A DNA stretch of 48,757 bases. Origin: an uncultured Gemmatimonadota bacterium (lineage in GTDB: Bacteria > Latescibacterota > UBA2968 > UBA8231). The position numbers and the translations under genes are program-made. Positions 41,178 to 48,757 of this stretch are shown piece after piece; the first letter of the stretch is position 1, and the number at the start of each line of letters is the position of its first letter. The stretch covers positions 1-48,757 of the forward strand of contig CAITNQ010000352.1 in assembly GCA_903893785.1 (NCBI GenBank). Reading direction: 5' to 3'. A model generated the notes under the pieces. That model had not been told where the DNA came from and searched no databases. It was given only the letters and a program-made list of their open reading frames with translations.

Positions 41178-44100
41178 CTATCGCGCCCTGCCGGCCTCTT
41201 CGGCGGCGCGGGTCGCCGAAGGGTTGGCCGGCGATGTCGGCCGGGCTGCCGGCAGCCCGGTGCTGCCCAGGTCCACGGCCCGCAGTGCCGATGAACTCCT
41301 GCGCTCGCCGAAGTGGTCGGCGAACAAGAAGAAATCCGCCAGGTCCACCGCGCCGCCGCTGCCGTCCATGTCGTAGGCAGCGTTCACCTGCCCGAAGTGG
41401 TCAGCGAACAGGAAGAAATCGGCAAAACCCACCTCGCCGTCGCCATCCAGATCCGGGCTGGGCCGGGCCGGGCCGGTCAGGGCCACTTCCGCTTCGGCCG
41501 CCAACGTGTCTGACTGGGTCAGGCCGCGGCTGCGCACCGTGGCTTCGGCCAGGCGGACGCGCGTGGGGGTGCTGGCCAGGCCTGGCTGCACGGTGAACCG
41601 AGCAATGGCCAGCAGGCCGGTGGCGGTCCGGGGCGCTGAAGCTGTCACGTCCAGCTGCAGTCGGCCGGTCGTCGGTGACGTTGCCGCCACCTGCACCGTG
41701 CCGCCGTCGGCATCGAACAGGTTGGCCTCGCCAGCGCGCGCCAGGGGCGTCGTCGGGGTCAGGCGCTCCGGATCATAGGTCAGCACCAGACGTGCCTCCA
41801 GCAGATCCCAGGCGCGCCGGGCATATAGAGCGATCTCGACCGTGGCCCCCGCTGCCGTGGTCGCGGCGGCCAACGCCTGATCGCCCGCCTGGGCGTCCAG
41901 ATCCAGGGTGATCTCGGTGGGCACCAGCCCCGAACCGCTCACCGGCACGGTTACCTGGGGCCGATCCGGATCGTTCGTGATCAGGGTCAACACCGCGTTG
42001 CGGCTGTGGCGGGTGAACGGCACATAGCTTACCTCCAGCGCGCCGCTGCTGCCCGCGGCGAGGCGCAGTGGCGCCGTAACCGCGAAGCGACTGTCGGTGG
42101 CCGTGGCCTCGCGGATGACCAACTCGGCATCGCCGGCGTTGCCGAGCGCCAGTTCGGCGCGGCCGGTGTCGCCCAGGGCGACCGCGCCAAGGCGCAGCGT
42201 GTCTGCCGGTACCACCACCACCACCGGGGCCCGCCGGCTGTCGACGATCCAGCTGACCCGCAGGCTGTCGCGGCCATCGCTGACGCGGACTGCGAGCGTG
42301 TCCAGACGGCCCACCGGGCCCGGCGGGGTGTAGGCCAGGCTGCTGGCGATGCCGGCGATGGGCTCGCCGTTGCGGCGCCAGGCATAGCTGAGCGTATCGC
42401 CCTCTTCATCGGCGGCCGTGACCGCCAGGGTCACGGACTCGCCGCGAATCACCGCCACCGGTGCGTCCAGCGCCGGGGTGACGGTCACCAACTGCGGCGG
42501 ATCGTTAACGGCGATCACCGTCAGGGCGAACACCTGCTCTGCGTACAGACCGAGTGGGTCGATGGCGCGCACGCGGGCAGTGTGCCGACCGGCGTCGGCA
42601 CCCGTGGGCGTCCACGTAATGATGCCTGCCGCGTCGATCCGCATGCCCCCGGGAGCGCCGGCCAGTTCGTAGCGCAACGAGTCGCCATCCACGTCCGTGG
42701 CCACCAGGGTGTAGGTCCAGGCGCGATCCTCGAACGCCGTGCTGTCGGCTCGGGAGCCGATGGCCGGCGGGTCGTTGACGGCGCTGACCGTCACCGTGAA
42801 GTGCTGGCTGGTCGTCAGCCCGGCCCGATCACGGGCGGTCAGCGTGAAAGCCTGGCGGCCGACCTGGCTCTGCGTGGGCGACCAGCGCACGGTGGCCGAT
42901 GAATCCAGGCTGGCGCCGGTCGGCGCCTCGGTCAGGGCCACAACGACTGCGTCGCCCGAGTCCGGATCAACGGCCACCACCCGGTACGTCCAGCTGATGT
43001 CTTCGCTGGCCATGGTGTCGGGTGCTGAAGTGACCACCGGCGGGTCGTTCACATTGCGCACCACCAGGCCAAAGACCTGCGTGCTGCTGGCGCCGCGGCT
43101 ATCCGCCGCTTTCAGGGTCACCGTGGTCCGCCCCAGGTTGGCGGCGGTGGGCGTCCACGTCAGGACCCGCGCAACGGCGTCGTAGGCCATTCCCGCCGGG
43201 CCTGACTGCAGGCTAATGGCGAAGGCGTCGCCATCCTCGTCGGTCACCTGGGGGGTATAGCTGAACAGCGACCGTTCGTTCACCGTGGTGTCCGGATGCG
43301 AAGCAAACACCGGGGCCAGGTTGGCGGCCCGGACCCGCAGGGGGAAGTAGTGGAAGCCACCGCCGCTGTTGGCGGTCTCGACGATGACACCCACCAGGTA
43401 CGAGCCCACGTCAGCCGCCGTGGGCGTCCACGTCACCGTCGATCGGCGGCCGAACACGCCGGGTGCACCCATGGTGGGCGGAGCGGTACCCTCGACCAGG
43501 CGAATCTCGACCACGCTGTCGCGCAGCGAGCTGTCGATCAAGGCCTGGTACACGAAACGCTGCCCCTGCACCACTAGTGAGTCGGGCAGGGTGTTGATCA
43601 CCAGTTGCCGGTACAGCGTGTCGGGGGCCGGGGCAGCACCCAGCAGGGGCCCGCCCAGGTGGCCCAGGTTGCCGCGGTCGCCGTCGGACGCCAGCATGCG
43701 GTAGCGTGCTGGCGGGTCATTCAGCGCCGCGATGGGATTGCCGCTGTCCAGGGCCGGCGATCCGGGCATCAGCTCCCATTGCCCGATGTCTGCATTGCGG
43801 AACACCGGCTCGCCGCGGAAGTTGCCGCCCGCGCTGGCCGCCGTGGAGAAGCTCGGTACCAGACGATTGATCAGGTTGAAAGCACGGGCAGTGTCGGGTG
43901 TCTCCCAGGCCCAGGTGGGCTCACCATTGGCCGTGGTGTCCGGGAAGTTGGCGCTGGTGTAGACCCGCAGGCGGTAAAACAGGTAGCTGCGGACCCCGGT
44001 CGTGTCGGTAATCTCAATGTTGAAAAGGTTGCCGTTCCCGGTGTCCGCCAGGGTGGGCGTCCAGGTGATCCGCCCGTTGGTCAGCGTGGCCCGGTTGGGC

Positions 44101-45098
44101 ATGGCATCGGCGCGGAACTGGTACAGCGACCGGGTTCCCGGCACCGGGATGAAGAAGTCGTGAACCTGGCCGACTTTGGCCAGGGTCGGGGGGCGGGCGG
44201 TCACGACGGTGGGCACCACCAGCCCCTGTTCGCCGTAGGTGAGCGTATCGCGATCCGTGCGGACCACGGTGATCGTGTCCTGGCCCGGGCCGATCAGCAG
44301 CACGGACGGGCGCCAGAACATGTTGTAGCGGATCAGCGGCGGCTCGCCCGCGTCTGGCGCCATGAAGGTCGTCGGGCACAGGTCGAGCAGCAGGTTGTTC
44401 TGGATGTCTGTCCGGTTGCTTCGGGTCCGTACGGCCGGCGCCCAGTTGCGGTAGAACGTGTTGTTGCGCACTTCGTCGCGCTGGCTGCTGACGGTCAGCG
44501 AGTCGTTCAACTCCACCAGGCCGGCCATGCTGCCGCTGGTACCGCAGCCGCGCACGAGGTTGTTGAAGAAACGCACGCGTCCGGCGTGGCTGTACAGCAC
44601 GTGGCCCGCCATCGTGGCGGTGTTGCCCGTGAAGCGGTTGCCCGAAATGCGCACCGTGGCACTGTCGATGGTGATGGCGCCGCCGCTGTCCGCCTGGCCA
44701 TTGGCGAATTCCAGCCCTGAGACGACAAACTCGCCCGTGTGCACGCGGACGCGCAGCAGGCGGCTGCGGCCGCCACCGTCCAGGATCACGCGGCCTTCGG
44801 GGACCAGCGATACGTCGGTCTGGGTCAGTTCCACCGGCAGGGGTTCGCCGTTGGTGGCCGCCGAGTACGTGCCCGCAATGATGGTGATGGTGTGCGGACG
44901 GCTGTGCTGCTCCAGCGCCGCTACTCGCAGGGCGTGGGCGATGGTGCGGAACGGGGTCGCCCGATCCTGGGCGCTCTGATTGCTGCGGCGGTCATCGCCA
45001 TTGCCGCCCGGGTTGCCATTGACGTAGAACCGCAGGGCCGAGGCGGGCGCTACCGCGGTCAGCAACAGCAGTAAGGCTAGGACGACGCGTGATCGCAT
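41178..45098 (-). CDS. Secreted multidomain protein: beta-helix, cadherin-like repeats, cohesin-like and dockerin-like modules
   Basis: A 1306-residue exported protein. Signal peptide 1-~22 (VVLALLLLLTAVAPASA). Residues ~22-280 form a right-handed beta-helix (ITIIAGTYSAA, RVILDGGGRSRLLRV, VRISGNRFTGNTATMAGHVL, VRNNTFYRN), as in pectate-lyase-like folds. Residues ~300-960 hold Ig/cadherin-like repeats with WTPT-x-AD-x-G motifs and VNDPP. Next comes a HYDIN/ASPM-like domain (LGAVALGDTGRAELALGNAG), then a cohesin-like domain (VEIALYARRAWDLLEARLVL, TYDPERLTP), and two EF-hand dockerin-like repeats (DLDGDGEVGFADFFLFADHF, DMDGSGGAVDLADFFLFADH). The final 42 residues are Ser/Ala/Pro-rich. AGAGAGG before ATG 45098 supports the start. 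Likely surface adhesion or polysaccharide binding. Confidence 0.83.
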   Translation of the reverse strand: MRSRVVLALLLLLTAVAPASALRFYVNGNPGGNGDDRRSNQSAQDRATPFRTIAHALRVAALEQHSRPHTITIIAGTYSAATNGEPLPVELTQTDVSLVPEGRVILDGGGRSRLLRVRVHTGEFVVSGLEFANGQADSGGAITIDSATVRISGNRFTGNTATMAGHVLYSHAGRVRFFNNLVRGCGTSGSMAGLVELNDSLTVSSQRDEVRNNTFYRNWAPAVRTRSNRTDIQNNLLLDLCPTTFMAPDAGEPPLIRYNMFWRPSVLLIGPGQDTITVVRTDRDTLTYGEQGLVVPTVVTARPPTLAKVGQVHDFFIPVPGTRSLYQFRADAMPNRATLTNGRITWTPTLADTGNGNLFNIEITDTTGVRSYLFYRLRVYTSANFPDTTANGEPTWAWETPDTARAFNLINRLVPSFSTAASAGGNFRGEPVFRNADIGQWELMPGSPALDSGNPIAALNDPPARYRMLASDGDRGNLGHLGGPLLGAAPAPDTLYRQLVINTLPDSLVVQGQRFVYQALIDSSLRDSVVEIRLVEGTAPPTMGAPGVFGRRSTVTWTPTAADVGSYLVGVIVETANSGGGFHYFPLRVRAANLAPVFASHPDTTVNERSLFSYTPQVTDEDGDAFAISLQSGPAGMAYDAVARVLTWTPTAANLGRTTVTLKAADSRGASSTQVFGLVVRNVNDPPVVTSAPDTMASEDISWTYRVVAVDPDSGDAVVVALTEAPTGASLDSSATVRWSPTQSQVGRQAFTLTARDRAGLTTSQHFTVTVSAVNDPPAIGSRADSTAFEDRAWTYTLVATDVDGDSLRYELAGAPGGMRIDAAGIITWTPTGADAGRHTARVRAIDPLGLYAEQVFALTVIAVNDPPQLVTVTPALDAPVAVIRGESVTLAVTAADEEGDTLSYAWRRNGEPIAGIASSLAYTPPGPVGRLDTLAVRVSDGRDSLRVSWIVDSRRAPVVVVVPADTLRLGAVALGDTGRAELALGNAGDAELVIREATATDSRFAVTAPLRLAAGSSGALEVSYVPFTRHSRNAVLTLITNDPDRPQVTVPVSGSGLVPTEITLDLDAQAGDQALAAATTAAGATVEIALYARRAWDLLEARLVLTYDPERLTPTTPLARAGEANLFDADGGTVQVAATSPTTGRLQLDVTASAPRTATGLLAIARFTVQPGLASTPTRVRLAEATVRSRGLTQSDTLAAEAEVALTGPARPSPDLDGDGEVGFADFFLFADHFGQVNAAYDMDGSGGAVDLADFFLFADHFGERRSSSALRAVDLGSTGLPAARPTSPANPSATRAAEEAGRAR

Positions 45099-45214
45099 GG
45101 ACAACACCTCTCTTGGCCTGCGGCCGGACCCGCGGGCACGGCGCGTTGCAGGGTGGGGCCGGCGACCGCGACCCGTGCGGCGCCGGGCGGGCCCGCGGAC
45201 CGGGGCGGGCCGCA

Positions 45215-45487
45215 TCAAACTGGTTCCTGGCCCTCGCCGGTCGCGTGGCCTTCGAGCAGTTCGCGGATCTGCGGGCGGACGAAAACGTCGTCAAGCGGCA
45301 AGCGCGCCAGGGCCCGGCCGATCACCCGGACCCGATCAGCCACGGACAGGGCGCGGTTGACGATGAGCCGCATGCGGCCGCCGTATCGACACAGGCCACC
45401 CGGTCCTTCCAGGTCGTCGTAGCGCACCTCGACCGACAGGGACGCCGCCAACGACTCCAGTTCCTGCAGGACCTTCGTCGGTTCCAT
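45215..45487 (-). CDS. Conserved hypothetical 90-residue protein
   Basis: A small acidic/basic alpha-beta protein: MEPTKVLQELESLAASLSVE, then VRYDDLEGPGGLCRYGGRMR, VNRALSVADRVRVIGRALAR and LPLDDVFVRPQIRELLEGH. The run GGLCR-x-GG followed by LPLDDVF...P-x-(I/V)-RELLE looks like a conserved family of unknown function that I have a general memory of from several phyla but cannot name. ATG 45487 opens a compact frame; the ORF extending to 45667 is Arg/Pro-rich and was trimmed. It is 116 bp upstream of the giant surface protein and divergent from surE. Confidence 0.7.
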   Translation of the reverse strand: MEPTKVLQELESLAASLSVEVRYDDLEGPGGLCRYGGRMRLIVNRALSVADRVRVIGRALARLPLDDVFVRPQIRELLEGHATGEGQEPV

Positions 45488-45578
45488 GGGGCATCGCGCT
45501 GCAGGTCGGGCGGGCAGGGCAGACCAGGCAGGGGATAGTGTAAGATAGATAAGGCGGGGCGGTGCCGCCAAGGAAGTT

Positions 45579-45619
45579 CCCCGGGCGCAGGGTGCGCCCG
45601 GGGCGGCCCGCCATATATT
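45579..45619 (+). promoter_or_regulatory. Palindrome plus TATATT before surE
   Basis: A dyad with perfect 11-bp arms (45579-45589 and 45593-45603, loop GGG) sits just before TATATT (45614-45619). The -35 position at 17 bp spacing would fall inside the dyad and is not a consensus hexamer, so a protein bound to the dyad could control the promoter. TATATTGGGGAC here is also present at 20666-20677. Confidence 0.45.
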
Positions 45620-45696
45620 GGGGACGTTGCCCTGGTTGGCCGGTGCCGGAACTCGGTCCCCGACCAACCGGCCCTGCCCATGGAGACCCGTCAGAC

Positions 45697-46503
45697 GTGT
45701 CCGCAGCGTGGATTCTGGTTACCAATGACGATGGCGTTGACTCGCCGGCCCTGCCGCCCCTGCTGCAGGCGCTGGCGCCGCTCCTGCCGGTGCGCGCCGT
45801 GGTTCCCGCGGCCGAATGCAGCTGGACGGCCAAGGTCATGAGCCGTTTCCGTCAGGTCGAGGTGGTCGCCCGGCCTGACATCGGGGCCGACGTCTGGTCG
45901 GCCAGCGGTTACCCTGCCGACTGCGCCAACCTGGGTGTCCACAGCCTGTTCGCCAGTCGGCCGGCGCTGGTGGTCTCCGGCGTCAACCTGGGCAACAACG
46001 CGGGTCTGGCCTATTTCCTCAGTTCCGGGACCGTCGGAGCCGCTCTGGAAGGGGCACTGGCGGGCGTCCCCGCCCTGGCCGTGTCGGTGCAGCTGGGCGA
46101 CCGCGACTACGCGCGCTGGCGTGGGCAGCGGCAGCTCAACCCCGGCGTGGCTGCCCTCCTGGCCGCCGCGGCCGACGTGGCGGCCCAGATCGCCGCCGAG
46201 GTCCTCGCCGGCGGCCTCCCGGCCGACGCCGACCTGCTCAATGTCAACCTGCCGGCCAGCCTCGGGCCGACCACGCCGCGGCGCTTCGCGACCGTCACGC
46301 GCACGGCCTATGGTCCGTACTTTGCGCCGGCCGGCGCCGAGGGGGCCTTCGGTTACCATTTCTCCGGGTTGCACGTGCCGTCTGGCGACCAGGGGGGCGA
46401 TGTGGCCACGCTGTCGCGCGGCGAGGTAGCGATCACCGCGGTGCGCCTGGCGTTAGCCGCTTCCCCGACCGCGGGTGAACGGGCGCGTTTCGAGCGTGGC
46501 TGA
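45697..46503 (+). CDS. surE: 5'/3'-nucleotidase SurE
   Basis: SurE is a metal-dependent nucleotidase/exopolyphosphatase linked to stationary-phase survival. The 268-residue protein has ILVTNDDGVDSPAL near the start (metal-binding Asp pair), SASGYPADCANLGVHSL, VVSGVNLGNNAG (metal Asn), and SSGTVGAALEGALAGVPALA, all in order. The usual NRG is NLG here. GTG 45697 is chosen because the frame upstream to 45562 is Arg/Pro-rich; GGAG lies 12 bases before. It overlaps the outer-membrane barrel gene by about 29 bp. Confidence 0.92.
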   Translation: MSAAWILVTNDDGVDSPALPPLLQALAPLLPVRAVVPAAECSWTAKVMSRFRQVEVVARPDIGADVWSASGYPADCANLGVHSLFASRPALVVSGVNLGNNAGLAYFLSSGTVGAALEGALAGVPALAVSVQLGDRDYARWRGQRQLNPGVAALLAAAADVAAQIAAEVLAGGLPADADLLNVNLPASLGPTTPRRFATVTRTAYGPYFAPAGAEGAFGYHFSGLHVPSGDQGGDVATLSRGEVAITAVRLALAASPTAGERARFERG

Positions 46504-47836
46504 GGCGGCGTCACCGTCGGCGGCGCGTCGGCGGCCGCGGCTCTGGCGTCTGGTTGGCGCCCTGGTCGGCCTGGCGTTGGTGCCGGCCGAATCCGGCGGC
46601 GCCACGGCGTCGGCCGACACCACGGCCCGCCCCGCGGGCACCGGTGCACCTCTGGAAGAGGCGGCGCGGGTTGCCACCGAGCAGACCGTGGAGACGGTCC
46701 GGTGGGTGGCGCGGCGCCGTCAGTTCACTGTGCACGACGTGGACTACGGGGCCACCGGGTTGCCGATCGTGTACTACAGCCCCCACACCCACTGGAACTA
46801 CGGTGTCCGGTTTCAGTTAACCGACTATCGGCGTCTCCCGTACCGCTACCGCGCCACGGTGCAGGTGTTGCAGTCCACCGCCGACAGGCTCGATAACTTC
46901 ATCCGTCTGAAGGTGCCGCGCATATCTGGTACCGGCTTCGGCGTGCTCCTGGTGGCCAGCAACGTCCGCGACGTGCGGGCGCGCTACTACGGTCTGGGCA
47001 ACGGCAGCCAGTACCGGCGCGAGCTGGTCGACCCCAACAACCCGCAGTACCGCGACGAGGATTACTACTGCTACCGGCTGGAGCGGCCGCGCGTCATCGT
47101 CAGCCTGCTGCGCCACCTGTGGCGCAGCCTGACCGTCTCCACGGGGTTCGGGCTCGAACGGACGGACATCAGTCCGCGGGGGCAGGCGTCCTTTTACCAG
47201 GACGAGGGCACGCCAGACGGGGTGAAAGATGGGCTCACCGGGTTTGTGAGCGCCACGGCCAGCTGGGACAGCCGGGACGACGAGCTCATCCCCAAGACCG
47301 GCGCATTCCACGAGTGGTCGTACGAGAATTCCCGTAATTCAGTCCTTAGTTTGTTCTTCGAGCCGATCGACTTCCGGCGCTACACGGTGACCGATGCTCG
47401 TTACGTGCCGCTCACCCGACGGCTGAACTTCGCTCAGCGCACCGTGTTCGAGAACCTGAGCGGTTCGGTTCCGCTGTATGCCTATGGCGAGCTGGGAGGC
47501 AGCCGGCGGATCAAGGGGTTGGGTGGGGGCGATTCGCTGCGCGGTTACGACACGCAGCGTTTCACCGACAATGTGCGCTTCTTCACCAACACCGAGCTGC
47601 GCTACCAGCTGCGGACCGTGCGTTTCCGGCGGCAGCACCTGGAGTGGACCGGGGTCGCCTTCTTCGACGCGGGCCGGGTCTGGCGCAACCTGCAGTCGGT
47701 GACGCTGAGCGGCATGCACGGCAGCGGTGGTCTGGGCCTGCGGTTGTACTGGAACAATGACTTCGTCGTCAGCCTGGCCTTCGGCCTGTCGCGCGAACAG
47801 GTCTACGTGCCGGTCAAGTACCGCAACATCTTCTGA
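46475..47836 (+). CDS. BamA/Omp85-type outer-membrane beta-barrel protein
   Basis: A 453-residue predicted outer-membrane protein. A signal-like hydrophobic stretch (LVGALVGLALVPAESGG, residues ~26-42) follows an Arg-rich start. The body alternates aromatic beta-strands, and DSLRGYDTQRFTDNVRFFTN contains the LRGY-type loop characteristic of Omp85 barrels; the last residue is Phe (PVKYRNIF), as needed for barrel insertion. No POTRA domains are seen, so it is a short Omp85-related or surface-antigen-like protein, not BamA itself. Start is GTG 46475 or GTG 46496, both inside surE. Translation is likely coupled to surE. Confidence 0.78.
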   Translation: MNGRVSSVAEAASPSAARRRPRLWRLVGALVGLALVPAESGGATASADTTARPAGTGAPLEEAARVATEQTVETVRWVARRRQFTVHDVDYGATGLPIVYYSPHTHWNYGVRFQLTDYRRLPYRYRATVQVLQSTADRLDNFIRLKVPRISGTGFGVLLVASNVRDVRARYYGLGNGSQYRRELVDPNNPQYRDEDYYCYRLERPRVIVSLLRHLWRSLTVSTGFGLERTDISPRGQASFYQDEGTPDGVKDGLTGFVSATASWDSRDDELIPKTGAFHEWSYENSRNSVLSLFFEPIDFRRYTVTDARYVPLTRRLNFAQRTVFENLSGSVPLYAYGELGGSRRIKGLGGGDSLRGYDTQRFTDNVRFFTNTELRYQLRTVRFRRQHLEWTGVAFFDAGRVWRNLQSVTLSGMHGSGGLGLRLYWNNDFVVSLAFGLSREQVYVPVKYRNIF

Positions 47837-48174
47837 ACTCCCGGCAACCGCTGCGAGGGGCAGGGCGTCCCGTCAGCGGGGGCGACGGCGGCAGCGCTGT
47901 GCCGGGCCGGGTCTGGTCGCCCGGCGTCGCGGGCGCAGGGGAGCGCCAGGAGCCGTGGCTGCCGGCGCCGTCCGACACCCAGGCCCGCGGCCGGCCGCCA
48001 CGGGCGACGGCCGCACCGACAGCTCCCCCGGGCAACCGCGGTGAGTGGCCGGGCGCCTCGTGGGCGGGCTTGGGCGGGATCTTGTGTCGCGGTCCGGCGC
48101 CGGTTACGGCGGCATAGGGTGCCGGGCGGCGCCCAGGTCCGCGGTCCGGGCACCGCGGCCGATGGTCGTCGCGA
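47837..48174. other. Non-coding gap between convergent genes
   Basis: No gene is supported in these 338 bp; open frames are Pro/Arg/Ala-rich shadows. Several short GC inverted repeats occur, none with a T-run. I looked for a cobalamin-type riboswitch core and did not find it. Confidence 0.5.
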
Positions 48175-48735
48175 TCACGCGGGTGCGATGCCGCCGTGAC
48201 GACGCACGCGGGTGGCTACCCAGGCGCCCCCCAGACCCAGCAGCACGTCCTTGGGCCACGGCGCCAGACCGAGCCACGCGGTCTGGGCCGGGGTCAAGGG
48301 TTGGCCGGTGACCAGCTGCAGGCTCACGCACAGCCAGGGCACGCCCACGGCGTACAGTGCGAGCAGGCCAGCGGTGTGCGCCAGCGCCAGCCGTGGCCAG
48401 GCCAGGCTGCGGCCTGCCACGCGGCCGGTGATCCAAGCCGCCAGTGGGAAACCCGCGAGGTACCCGAAAGTCGGCTCCAGCAGGTACTGCGGCCCGCCGC
48501 CGCCGACGAACAGCGGCATCCCCGCCAGCCCGGCCAGGACGTACGCTGCCTGGCTGGCGGCACCGAGCCCGGGGCCCAGACAGGAGCCGGCCAGGCACAC
48601 CATGAGCGGTTGGAGGGTGATCGGGACGTAGGGCAGGGGCAGATGGAGGTGCGCTCCCACGGCCGTCAGCGCCACCATCAGGGAAGCCGCGGCCACACGG
48701 CGCGGCGACCCCAGAACCGTGGGACCCGCGGTCAA
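48175..48735 (-). CDS. bioY: Biotin transporter BioY
   Basis: BioY is the biotin-binding S component of ECF-type transporters. The 186-residue reading has the stereotyped core LHLPLPYVPITLQPLMVCLA, GPGLGAASQAAYVLAGLAGM, PLFVGGGGPQYLLEPTFGYL and AGFPLAAWITGRVAG with about six membrane helices. Start shown is TTG 48735, but the frame is open to the window edge, so the true start may lie outside. No ecfA/ecfT genes are in view. It would feed biotin to AccB (4424-4894). Confidence 0.92.
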   Translation of the reverse strand: MTAGPTVLGSPRRVAAASLMVALTAVGAHLHLPLPYVPITLQPLMVCLAGSCLGPGLGAASQAAYVLAGLAGMPLFVGGGGPQYLLEPTFGYLAGFPLAAWITGRVAGRSLAWPRLALAHTAGLLALYAVGVPWLCVSLQLVTGQPLTPAQTAWLGLAPWPKDVLLGLGGAWVATRVRRHGGIAPA

Positions 48736-48757
48736 GCCACGGCGCCGGGCGGTGACA

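Noticed and set aside
47837..48174. Cobalamin- or biotin-linked riboswitch near bioY
   Set aside because: The stretch is downstream of the bioY stop codon and no B12-box-like sequence was found.

Overview
The window reads as one continuous piece of a GC-rich, Gram-negative bacterial chromosome with strong G/C preference at third codon positions. Three predicted surface proteins (a secreted metallopeptidase-propeller-barrel protein, a secreted beta-helix/cadherin-like/cohesin-like/dockerin-like protein, and a BamA-type beta-barrel) imply an outer membrane. RNase Y beside YmdB, the Cys-rich type of PheS, dockerin-like EF-hands reading D-x-D-G-D and a set of sugar-acid enzymes (mannonate-dehydratase-like, uronate-dehydrogenase-like, URO-D-like) fit an uncultured lineage near the FCB group, perhaps Latescibacterota-like. 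That placement is inference from gene content only.

Layout. (1) 1-7.2 kb, minus strand: a housekeeping run read TPR protein, efp, accB, accC, gcvH, then an HNH nuclease, scpA and scpB (scpB runs off the left edge and carries a tandem-repeat tail). A divergent sigma70-type promoter pair at 7.16-7.31 kb separates it from tRNA-Lys(CUU). (2) 7.4-12.5 kb: an accessory patch with an XRE-PAS-GAF-like regulator, a short array of phased TTGGTC-N6-TGCACCA elements, two related small receiver-like proteins (one degenerate) and a mannonate-dehydratase-like protein between them. (3) 12.5-23.7 kb: sugar/nucleotide-sugar and transport genes (MFS, metallo-beta-lactamase fold, URO-D-like, P-loop kinase, two extended SDRs, WecA/TagO-like transferase, DegT/DnrJ aminotransferase, CBM9-like protein), with a 29-residue membrane ORF, a 56-bp perfect direct repeat and several structured intergenic stretches. 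(4) 23.8-24.0 kb: a four-repeat CRISPR-like array with exact 61-bp period and no cas genes in the window. (5) 24.1-29.4 kb, plus strand: the large metallopeptidase/propeller/barrel protein, two tiny ORFs and two lipoproteins. (6) 29.4-41.2 kb, minus strand: a conserved core block read rpmI, rplT, pheS, pheT, zapB-like, zapA, rny, ymdB, xseA, xseB, recN, then a CDP-alcohol phosphatidyltransferase. (7) 41.2-48.7 kb: the giant cohesin/dockerin-like protein and a conserved 90-aa gene on minus; surE and the outer-membrane barrel on plus; and bioY at the right edge.

How parts fit: EF-P and the ribosomal/PheRS block serve translation; AccB/AccC start fatty-acid synthesis with biotin that BioY would import; ScpA/ScpB and ZapA/ZapB serve chromosome condensation and division; XseAB and RecN serve DNA repair. 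The central block looks like uptake and processing of sugar acids. The most unusual signals are the orphan CRISPR-like array, the phased repeat array at 9.2 kb, the receiver-like pair, and a polypeptide carrying both cohesin-like and dockerin-like modules.
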